Source of the DNA: Neobacillus sp. SuZ13
Lineage (GTDB): Bacteria > Bacillota > Bacilli > Bacillales > Cytobacillaceae
Direction of reading: 5' to 3'
Length of the DNA stretch: 64,000 nucleotides
Assembly: GCF_030123365.1 (NCBI RefSeq)
Contig: NZ_CP126107.1
Span: forward strand, 3,271,501-3,335,500
The notes beneath the pieces are model-generated. The model was not told the origin of the DNA. It made no database searches and worked only from the letters and a program-made list of their open reading frames with translations. Made by a program: the position numbers and the translations under genes. Positions within the stretch are counted from its first letter, which is position 1, and the number at the start of each line of letters is the position of its first letter. Positions 48,231 to 55,175 of this stretch are shown here, piece by piece.

Positions 48231-49103
48231 TTTAGCACTTCCATTTCTTGAAAGCTTCCCAGTATTGAAATATTTCCAAAGTCGATCACAATTCTTTCCT
48301 CATAAATAAAATACCCCTTTGTTTTCCGTTTCCCAAATCAAATCTTACTAATATTATATAATACATTATATTCGAACCAATTTCTGTAAATAAAGTGTTA
48401 AAAGAGAAAGGTACTTTGGGATGTGTGATATTATACTAGTCTGCCAGTTAGTTGAAGAAGAAAAAAGTAACAGTAATCTTTAGCATTTTTATCTTATTAT
48501 TCTTATCGTGACCCTATCGTCACAAGTTTAAAAACTCAAAAAAACCGCTCCATTACTAGGTTTTCAGAATTTTTATATCAGTCGTTCATACGGGCGATTG
48601 CACGATACAAACCGCTTTATAAAGGGATTTCTTAGGATTTTTTCTTAGTTCTATCGAATAATAACAATTTCAAACAGGAGCAAGTGTTCTGTGAAAAAAA
48701 ATAATGCTACATTGTTTACATAATCAAGAATCTCCTTAGTAATATATAAAAAGTAAGGCACCTGGACGCTGCGGGTGAGATAAAATATTCACTTTGCTTT
48801 AGGAATTTATGTTTCAATTGTCTGAGTACATCTGTTATATTGCTTAAGAATCGTTTCTAGTTATCTTCTAATTCTTCATACTAAGTGATAAATTAATCAA
48901 CCACGCAGATATTCCATTGTAATTCCCAATTAATTTAATCGGTTTTTTAAATGTAATTTTATAAGTTTTCTTACAACAGGTTTATCGAATGTTTGACAAG
49001 GAGAGGAACTTTTCTTTACTATATGGGAGTGGACTTTAAGCTTATGTATGCTGTTATGTAGTTAAAACAATATGTGATTGACTTTTTTCAACTGAATATT
49101 TGA
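48231..49103. other. Non-coding stretch of about 870 bases
   Basis: No gene with a credible start is seen on either strand. It holds a cassette-repeat arm at about 48439-48476 (CTGCCAGTTAGTTGAAGAAG), an imperfect palindrome near 48585-48610 (CGTTCATACGGGCGATTG), and an exact 23-base copy of part of ilvA at 48753-48775. It may contain replication or transfer sites but I cannot define them. Confidence 0.55.
48753..48775. other. 23-base exact match to ilvA coding sequence
   Basis: Bases 48753-48775 equal 53666-53688 (inside ilvA, encoding the RPGAL region of the ACT-like domain). The flanks differ. The segment is GC-rich (GCACCTGGACGCTGCGGG) compared with the AT-rich DNA around it. Confidence 0.9.
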
Positions 49104-49991
49104 TTAAGATGAAATACGTTCATTTGCTAATTCAAAAAGGTTTAATAAAGTGTGGTCTGGTGCAATACTATTCATCCAAACTAATTTAGGATTAACAGTT
49201 ACTTTTGCAACCTTCCCTACTTTACTAACCATAAACACATATTCTTTTCCAACTTTAATAGTTAATGCACGTCTTACAAAATTTTTCTTACCCATTGAAT
49301 CCGTAATTCCTAATAGTTCTGCAACTTCTTGTGGTAAATATAGATCATCTACTGAGTAAGTCGGCTTATCAACTGTCTTACATAATTCATTAGAAAATTT
49401 ATTGACATAAGGCAATAACCTGAATACTGTTGCAAGTTGTTTAGGTTTATTTGTTTCATACAACTCTTGCATTGTTTGATCATAAGTCTTATAACAGTGT
49501 TTAATTTTGTTACCATATATTTCTGGTCTACCTTTGAAACTCAATTTAGTATCCCATTTCAATTTACCATCAACTTCAGCAATGATTTCAGTTTCAATTA
49601 ATTTTTTATAGAAGTCATTAAATCTATTATCTTTAGTGGTAATCTTGACGTATTTACTTATTAATTTCTTATTCATTGGGATTTTATTCTTTGTGATAAG
49701 ATAACCATCAAAACCTACAAAACTACCAAGATACATAATTGCAACTCTTTCAGTATCATTAAATAATTCATTAGAAAATAATTCATTAATTCTTTCACGT
49801 AATGTTAATGTATAGTATTTGCCAAGTGATTCATTAAACTTTTGTAATTCAGCACCTTCCTCTGTAGACCTTCTATGAGCATCAACACTTCTCAAATTAA
49901 TCAATTTGTAATTATTCATTACATCAGCAGAAACCAACATTCCAGCTTCAATTTCACCAGTTTTAACATTCGCATACAAATTGTTTTTCAT
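49104..49991 (-). CDS. Putative replication protein of the element
   Basis: A 295-residue soluble protein starting MKNNLYANVKTGEIEAGMLV. The middle has a winged-helix feel (FNDFYKKLIETEIIAEVDGK then LKWDTKLSFKGRPEI), followed by LPQEVAELLGITDSMGKKNF. This resembles plasmid and phage replication or regulatory proteins of Firmicutes, but no catalytic motif could be assigned. ATG 49991 is spaced nine bases from GGAG. Position beside an XRE gene, two direct repeats and the integrase supports a replication-control role. It could instead be a transcriptional regulator. Confidence 0.5.
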   Translation of the reverse strand: MKNNLYANVKTGEIEAGMLVSADVMNNYKLINLRSVDAHRRSTEEGAELQKFNESLGKYYTLTLRERINELFSNELFNDTERVAIMYLGSFVGFDGYLITKNKIPMNKKLISKYVKITTKDNRFNDFYKKLIETEIIAEVDGKLKWDTKLSFKGRPEIYGNKIKHCYKTYDQTMQELYETNKPKQLATVFRLLPYVNKFSNELCKTVDKPTYSVDDLYLPQEVAELLGITDSMGKKNFVRRALTIKVGKEYVFMVSKVGKVAKVTVNPKLVWMNSIAPDHTLLNLFELANERISS

Positions 49992-50197
49992 TATCATTTC
50001 TCCTTTACTTATTTGATTATCAAAGAACAAAAGCATAAGGGTTCCACCCTCAGTTTCCGAAATGCAGGAAACTTCACCCGTCACCTTCCTAAAGTCAGGT
50101 GGATTATATTTTTTTTGTTTAATTATTTATTAATTAAATTTTATAATTGTGACTATTACAGTTAAGTGTATATATTTAGATATAGAAGGACGAAATT

Positions 50198-50250
50198 AGT
50201 AAAAAAACGCTGTATCCCTTGAGCCTGTAAGGACGAAGGGGCTTTTTTTA
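50198..50250. terminator. Terminator between the XRE gene and the putative rep gene
   Basis: CCCTTGAGCC and AAGGACGAAGGGGC form a partial stem with A-rich and T-rich flanks (AAAAAAACG / CTTTTTTTATTT), so it may act in both directions. Confidence 0.55.
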
Positions 50251-50312
50251 TTTAATTTCAAATGACACCTTTATGTATGATTTTTAATTCCAAATGACAC
50301 CTTTTTATGTAG
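50249..50312. repeat. Two 32-bp direct repeats, iteron-like
   Basis: CAAATGACACCTTTATGTAT (50259) and CAAATGACACCTTTTTATGT (50291) are spaced by 32 bases, with the preceding TTTAATTT/TTTAATTC also conserved. They lie between the XRE gene and the putative rep gene. They could be replication iterons or operators. Confidence 0.7.
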
Positions 50313-50318
50313 TTAAGA

Positions 50319-50498
50319 TTATTTAGCATCAATAAATTCTTTGTACATATCCACTTTATCTGGTGACATACTTCTTTTACCTAATTCGAAATAACTGATC
50401 ATTGCTTGTGTGCAGCCAATGTATTTTGCAATGTCAATGTGCTTAATCTTTTTACGTCTACGAATAAGAAGGTATTGTTCTCTCATTTCTTCATTCAT
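50319..50498 (-). CDS. XRE-family helix-turn-helix regulator
   Basis: A 59-residue Cro/CI-type protein: MNEEMREQYLLIRRRKKIKH then IDIAKYIGCTQAMISYFELG (helix-turn-helix) and KRSMSPDKVDMYKEFIDAK. ATG 50498 follows GGGTGGTGATTC. It probably controls the right-end functions (rep and int). Confidence 0.85.
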   Translation of the reverse strand: MNEEMREQYLLIRRRKKIKHIDIAKYIGCTQAMISYFELGKRSMSPDKVDMYKEFIDAK

Positions 50499-51348
50499 CT
50501 GAATCACCACCCTTAATTTGTTTTATATATAACTAAAAAAATAATTAATGTATCTACTTATATCTTATGTAACAAACGTAATATCGTCCACTTAAAAACA
50601 CGAACATTATTTAATTTATCTTTCTAATCGTTTGCCTTTTCCTGTTATTTTCTTTCGTAATGCATAGAAACATTGATGTAGATACGTTTTTTTGCGAACA
50701 AGTGTGATTTTTTGGGACTTTTTTTACCCTTCCCATATGTCGAGTGTCAAAAGCCTTATGTATCAAGGGTTCAGAGCATTTTAAAATGGTAACAATTTTT
50801 AAAATGGATGGGGTATAAATTCGAATTTAAACATGCGATTTCAAAAAATCCCCTTTGTAGGTGATTAACGAATTCTGCAAAGCATTGATATAGCAACACG
50901 TGTTAATAAAATTCAATAACTTAAGTTTTTTGAAAGGACGTTATCAGACTTCCATATCATTGATTCACGTTGATTTAAGTAAATCTGATACAAATACACC
51001 ACAAAACGATTTACACTATCCAGTGGAACGAATACGAATGTTAGTGAACGTTTTAAGAGGTTTCATTAATAAAAACCGAATGTTGGTTAAAATAAACAAC
51101 AATAATGTTCGTATTTTACTCCTTTCTATATTGTAGCGATTTATTTCGATTTAGCAAATACGAAAAAAAGAGCCGCTAAATGTGATTAGCAGCTTCATCA
51201 ATTATTAGCCTTCCTTTCAGCCCAAAATGATTCAATTTCAATCTGCTGTGAATATACATATAGCAAATAAATACCAATTGAATTTTTATACAACATGTTG
51301 TATTATTATAAATAACTTTTCTAGTATTTGAGAAGTTACTACATGCAT
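50499..51348. other. Non-coding right-end region of about 850 bases
   Basis: No convincing gene. An open frame at 50900-51136 lacks a ribosome site and family likeness. Repeats related to GAACGAATACGAATGTTAG occur at about 51026-51050 and, inverted, at 51104-51116 (TGTTCGTATTTTA). A 14-base perfect palindrome TACAACATGTTGTA lies at 51289-51302. These suit an origin, transfer site or operators. Confidence 0.5.
51289..51302. promoter_or_regulatory. Perfect 14-base palindrome, possible operator
   Basis: TACAACATGTTGTA is perfectly self-complementary and stands in AT-rich DNA downstream of the integrase gene. It could bind a dimeric regulator such as the XRE protein at 50319. Confidence 0.5.
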
Positions 51349-51380
51349 TAGGAGTCCACAAAAGGGACTCCTTTTGTATT
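51349..51380. terminator. Terminator
   Basis: AGGAGTCC and GGACTCCT flank ACAAAAG and are followed by TTTGTATTTTT. Confidence 0.75.
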
Positions 51381-51498
51381 TTTATAAAATTACTACATTA
51401 TCACCCGATTGAATTTCATAATTGAATTGGAAAACGGCTAGAGGGTCTGGAGCTGCAACTCAAGGCTCTCTTTTTATTTCTCCTTTAATTCCTCCCTC

Positions 51499-52410
51499 TT
51501 ATAAGTTTGAAAGTGGACTAGTTGATTTGGATAATTCTACGATATTTTCATCGTTTAAAGATTGTAAATATCTAGTTGTGATTATCGTGCTTTCATGCCC
51601 TAACAGCCTACTTAAACTATAGACATCTAAGCCTAACCTCAATTGTTTTTGTGCATAATAATGCCTTACTGTATGAGGGCTGCACCGAATAATAGGTCTT
51701 ACTTTTGCTTTCTTCCCTGCTTCTTTTACTACATTTTCAACAGCACCCACGGTTAGTGCTTTCCCATTTCTTGATAAAAAGTAGTTGCTTTCAATCATAG
51801 CTTTGTCCTTAAAATATTGAATCTTGATTCGTTCGTATTTAATAATGTACTTCTTCAATAAAGGACTAATATACAAATGTCGCTCCTTATTTCCTTTGCC
51901 GTGTATTTTTATTACTGTCTCCATGACATCTAGATGAGTAAGGCTACATAATTCAAGATTTCTAATCCCCAAATCCACCAAAAACATTATGATAAGTTTA
52001 TTTCTCATCTCTAAATAATTCGTATTGTTATAGACATTTATCATTCGCTTAATCTCTAGATCATCAAATGTCTTTATAATAACTTTTGGTTCACGCATAA
52101 ACTTAACTGAAAGCATAGGATTTCTTTTTTCAGCAATATAACCCTCGTCCACCATAAATCTAAAAAATGAACGCATACACTTTTGAACGGTATTAATATA
52201 TAACTCTTTTAACCCTTTGTTTTTTAAGTACATGAGATATGCTTTTATTTGTTTAGTTGAAACTTCTTCTACTTCTTCAATTTTAAATTCATTTTTTAAA
52301 TAAGTAATAAATGCTTTGTTGTTATTTTTATAACCTTTTATGGTTCGTGGACTATAATTTTTTATTTCCAAATCGTATAGAAATTCTTTATAAATATCAT
52401 CTAAATCCAT
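51499..52410 (-). CDS. int: Tyrosine integrase/recombinase (XerC/D-like)
   Basis: A 303-residue tyrosine recombinase. The N-terminal SAM-like core-binding domain spans residues 1-95 (DIYKEFLYDLEIKNYSPRTI). The catalytic residues are the Arg of DLGIRNLELCSL, the Lys of HGKGNKERHLY, His-x-x-Arg in SPHTVRHYYAQ, the His of LLGHES and the Tyr of TTRYLQ. It lacks the extra arm-binding domain of lambda-type integrases. It sits 125 bases from the right attachment repeat and is codirectional with yeeI. Its ribosome site GGGTGG lies within a terminator-like hairpin immediately upstream. Confidence 0.95.
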   Translation of the reverse strand: MDLDDIYKEFLYDLEIKNYSPRTIKGYKNNNKAFITYLKNEFKIEEVEEVSTKQIKAYLMYLKNKGLKELYINTVQKCMRSFFRFMVDEGYIAEKRNPMLSVKFMREPKVIIKTFDDLEIKRMINVYNNTNYLEMRNKLIIMFLVDLGIRNLELCSLTHLDVMETVIKIHGKGNKERHLYISPLLKKYIIKYERIKIQYFKDKAMIESNYFLSRNGKALTVGAVENVVKEAGKKAKVRPIIRCSPHTVRHYYAQKQLRLGLDVYSLSRLLGHESTIITTRYLQSLNDENIVELSKSTSPLSNL

Positions 52411-52411
52411 A

Positions 52412-52455
52412 CAAAAAAACCCACCCTTGTTATGAATTTTTCATACAAAAGTGAG
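52412..52455 (-). terminator. Terminator-like hairpin overlapping the integrase ribosome site
   Basis: Minus strand: CTCACTTTTGTATGAA pairs with TTCATAACAAGGGTGGG around a three-base loop and is followed by TTTTTTTG, then the int ATG. The GGGTGG that must bind the ribosome is in the 3' arm. It would stop readthrough from yeeI and hide the int start. Confidence 0.8.
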
Positions 52456-52535
52456 TTTAAAGTTTGTCACAACATTTTACAGCTGTTTTTTGTAAGTATA
52501 TCACAATTCATAAATTCTAGGTGTTCAAAAAACGT

Positions 52536-52606
52536 TGTACAGGTCTGCTTTATTGTTTATTCACCTAAGTCAACATTGTGATACACTTGTTGAACGTCTT
52601 CTAAGT
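52536..52606. repeat. Right attachment site (attR) within the 3' end of yeeI
   Basis: Matches 13968-14038 at 70 of 71 positions. It includes the yeeI stop codon and the last 16 codons, so the gene stays intact after integration. Confidence 0.95.
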
Positions 52607-53276
52607 CTTCTAATACATCAATCATTTTCTCGAATTTAGCTTGTGCGTCTTCTGGAAGTGTTACTTCATTTTGCGGAAGCATGGTTAATTCCGCCACCGT
52701 AAATTCTGAAACCCCTGCGTTTTTAAAGGCTTCTTGAACCGCATGGAACTGTTCTGGATCAGCGTAGACAATCACAGAATCCTCTTCTTCAATAATGTCT
52801 CGTACATCGACATCAGCTTCCATTAGTAATTCAAGCACATCTTCCTCGTTTTTACCTTCAACACCGATAACCGCCGTTGCATCGAACATATAAGCTACAG
52901 AGCCGCTTACGCCCATGTTCCCGCCGTTTTTACCAAATGCAGCACGTACATCTGATGCGGTACGGTTGACGTTATTGGTTAAGGCATCAACGATAACCAT
53001 TGATCCATTTGGTCCGAATCCTTCATAACGAAGTTCAGAGTAGCTTTCCTCTGATCCGCCTTTTGCTTTTTCAATCGCACGGTCAATAATGTGTCTTGGT
53101 ACATTATATGTTTTAGCACGCTCGAGCACGAATTTTAATGCCTGATTGGATTCAGGATTAGGTTCGCCCCGTCTTGCTGCTACATAAATTTCAACTCCAA
53201 ATTTAGCGTAAATACGGCTAGTATTTGCATCTTTTGAAGCTTTCTTTTCTTTAATATTGTTCCACTTACGTCCCAT
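52557..53276 (-). CDS. yeeI: YebC/TACO1-family protein YeeI, site of element integration
   Basis: A 239-residue protein almost colinear with B. subtilis YeeI: it opens [20 protein letters not shown], carries the family block [20 protein letters not shown] then [20 protein letters not shown], and ends [14 protein letters not shown]. YebC-type proteins bind DNA or the ribosome; recent work on the family links some members to relief of polyproline stalling. ATG 53276 is preferred over an in-frame start at 53285. The last 50 bases are the attachment core supplied by or matched to the element, so the sequence is conserved on integration. Confidence 0.95.
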   Translation of the reverse strand: MGRKWNNIKEKKASKDANTSRIYAKFGVEIYVAARRGEPNPESNQALKFVLERAKTYNVPRHIIDRAIEKAKGGSEESYSELRYEGFGPNGSMVIVDALTNNVNRTASDVRAAFGKNGGNMGVSGSVAYMFDATAVIGVEGKNEEDVLELLMEADVDVRDIIEEEDSVIVYADPEQFHAVQEAFKNAGVSEFTVAELTMLPQNEVTLPEDAQAKFEKMIDVLEDLEDVQQVYHNVDLGE

Positions 53277-53403
53277 TCTGAACACTCTCTTTCCACTTTT
53301 GAATCTCTATCATTGACAAATAATATTATACCTTAATTGCATCATTTGTTAAGAGTCTATTAAGCAAAATCGTGTAAGAAGTTGATTTAAGTCCCATTTA
53401 AAC

Positions 53404-53442
53404 GACAAAAAGAGGTCGAACCGTCTTATTCGACCTCTATAA
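53404..53442 (-). terminator. Terminator of ilvA
   Basis: Minus strand: AGAGGTCGAA and TTCGACCTCT pair perfectly around TAAGACGG, followed by TTTTTG. Confidence 0.9.
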
Positions 53443-53453
53443 ATAGTATGGAA

Positions 53454-54719
53454 CTATACCAACATTTGAAACAGAGTACTATCCTTATTGACTTCACGAT
53501 ATAAAAATCCTTTTGCTTTAATGCGTTCGATCAATGGAGAATAATCTCCTTTATCCTTTAATTCAATCCCTACCAAAGCAGGACCTGTTTCACGATTATT
53601 CTTTTTCGTATATTCAAAATGGCTAATATCATCGTTTGGACCAAGAACATCTAGTAAAAATTCTCGTAAGGCACCTGGACGCTGCGGGAAATTGACAATA
53701 AAATAATGCTGCAATCCTTCATAGATTTTAGAGCGCTCTTTAATTTCCTGCATTCGGCCAATATCATTGTTTCCACCACTGACGATGCAGACCACCGTCT
53801 TGCCCTTAATTTCTTCGGCATACATATCCAAGGCTGCCACTGAAAGGGCTCCAGTTGGTTCGACAACGATGGCATTTTCATTGTATAAAGATAGTAGTGT
53901 CGTGCATACCTTACCTTCTGGAACGACGAGAATATCGTCTACAATCTCCTTACAAATGTTATAGGTTAACGTACCTACCGTCTTTACCGCTGCCCCATCC
54001 ACGAATGGATCGATTTCTTTTAATGAGGTCACTTCCCCTTTTAAAAAGGATTCCTTCATGCCAGGGGCTCCTTGTGGTTCCACACCAATTAATAGAGTTT
54101 GTGGAGAATAGTGTCTTAGGTATGTACCGACTCCTGACAGTAGCCCTCCACCGCCAATCGCGGCAAACAGATAATCGATTTTTTCTGGGCAATCATTGAG
54201 TAATTCGACGGCAACTGTACCTTGACCAGCAATCACGTCAGGATCATCAAATGGATGGATAAAGGTACGATTTTCTTCTTGACTGCATTCCATTGCTTTT
54301 TCATAGGCATCATCAAAGGTATCTCCAACCAAAACAATCTCAACATCTTCTTTGCCCCAAAATTTCACTTGGTTTACCTTTTGCTTTGGTGTAGTACTTG
54401 GCATAAAGATTTTCCCATGGATATTTAAGAGATGACAAGAATAAGCAACCCCCTGTGCATGGTTACCGGCACTTGCACAGATAATTCCATTCTTTAACTC
54501 ATCCTGATTGAGTTTTTTAATCCGATTATATGCCCCGCGGATTTTAAAGGAACGAACGCTTTGCAAATCCTCTCGTTTTAAGTAGACATGGCAGCCATAT
54601 CGTTCTGATAACAAGTGATTGTATTGCAGGGGAGTTGGTGCAATTTCATCCTTAATGTTATGGCTGGCAATAATAATATCCTCCACATTAAACACTTTCT
54701 TATCAACTTGCTGATTCAT
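53454..54719 (-). CDS. ilvA: Threonine dehydratase (biosynthetic)
   Basis: A 421-residue PLP enzyme that deaminates threonine to 2-oxobutanoate, the first step of isoleucine synthesis. The PLP Lys is in SVRSFKIRGAYNR; the phosphate-binding glycine loop is AIGGGGLLSGV; SGGNNDIGRM follows. The C-terminal ACT-like regulatory domain begins FIVNFPQRPGALREFLLDVL. ATG 54719 follows AGGAGGGAAAGTAAG; length equals B. subtilis IlvA. A T-box leader lies upstream, so expression should respond to uncharged tRNA, most likely tRNA-Ile. Confidence 0.96.
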   Translation of the reverse strand: MNQQVDKKVFNVEDIIIASHNIKDEIAPTPLQYNHLLSERYGCHVYLKREDLQSVRSFKIRGAYNRIKKLNQDELKNGIICASAGNHAQGVAYSCHLLNIHGKIFMPSTTPKQKVNQVKFWGKEDVEIVLVGDTFDDAYEKAMECSQEENRTFIHPFDDPDVIAGQGTVAVELLNDCPEKIDYLFAAIGGGGLLSGVGTYLRHYSPQTLLIGVEPQGAPGMKESFLKGEVTSLKEIDPFVDGAAVKTVGTLTYNICKEIVDDILVVPEGKVCTTLLSLYNENAIVVEPTGALSVAALDMYAEEIKGKTVVCIVSGGNNDIGRMQEIKERSKIYEGLQHYFIVNFPQRPGALREFLLDVLGPNDDISHFEYTKKNNRETGPALVGIELKDKGDYSPLIERIKAKGFLYREVNKDSTLFQMLV

Positions 54720-54782
54720 CTTACTTTCCCTCCTAGTTTTTTGCATCCATAAAGAAAATTTAATAAGTTCCACTACTATTTT

Positions 54783-55055
54783 TAAACACAAAAAACTCGT
54801 CCCCATTGTATAGGGACGAGTGAACTCGCGATACCACCCTACTTCCGCAGCAACCAACACTACGGCTCTCGATCAACGTACCACACGGGTACGTGTTCCA
54901 TTGTAACGGCGGACATTCCGGTCTAGCTTACGTAAAGTTTCAGCTACACATCTCCGAGATGATCTTCGAATAGGTCCTGACATCGACTTTCAGCAACTGT
55001 CGACTCTCTGTAGAACAAGGGCTTACTCTACTCTTCTCATCATTGATTCATCTTC
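54783..55055 (-). promoter_or_regulatory. T-box riboswitch upstream of ilvA
   Basis: Read on the minus strand, the leader contains the T-box core AGGGTGGTATCGCGAG (54825-54840), followed by a terminator stem (CTCGTCCCTATACA / TGGGGACGAG with TTTTTT). Upstream is a long stem I with AGAGAGTCGACAG and a right-hand loop GAAGATCATCTCGG in which ATC (Ile) is the natural specifier reading. Uncharged tRNA would bind stem I and the T-box and favour the antiterminator. Confidence 0.92.
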
Positions 55056-55175
55056 AATTTTTTATAAGGTTACCACTGAAAAAATACCCTGTCAATATTT
55101 TTTGACTATTTTAATTATTTTGTTAATTATAAAGCGCTTACATCTTTTGAAGCCACTTTTAACTCTGTTATTACC

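Larger units (their letters stand above)
13968..52606. mobile_element. Integrative element of about 38.6 kb inserted in the 3' end of yeeI
   Basis: A 71-bp sequence is repeated directly at 13968-14038 and 52536-52606 with one mismatch (13985/52553). The right copy is the end of intact yeeI, including its stop; the left copy is a stub without a gene. Between them lie a tyrosine integrase next to the right end, an excisionase-like gene near the left end, an FtsK/ConQ-like ATPase, a Replic_Relax-type protein, a putative replication protein, a serine resolvase and many accessory genes. No terminase, capsid or tail genes and no VirB4-like or canonical relaxase genes were recognised. It is best described as an integrative, possibly mobilizable or conjugative, plasmid-like element. 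Confidence 0.93.

Noticed and set aside
28756..48476. Classical integron with attC sites
   Set aside because: The repeats are palindromic and flank single genes, but they lack a clean GTTRRRY/RYYYAAC pair and no IntI-type integrase was recognised; only a XerC/D-like integrase and a serine resolvase are present.
48753..48775. A CRISPR spacer against ilvA
   Set aside because: The 23-base match stands alone with no flanking repeats.
50900..51136. 78-residue open frame
   Set aside because: No ribosome site, no family likeness and it crosses repeated sequence; treated as non-coding.
51176..51361. 61-residue minus-strand frame
   Set aside because: It contains the perfect palindrome and lacks a ribosome site or protein-like composition.
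13968..52606. Prophage
   Set aside because: SPbeta-like ligB and homing nucleases are present, but no terminase, portal, capsid, tail or lysis genes were found.
52536..52606. tRNA gene as integration target
   Set aside because: No tRNA cloverleaf is present; the target is the 3' coding end of yeeI.
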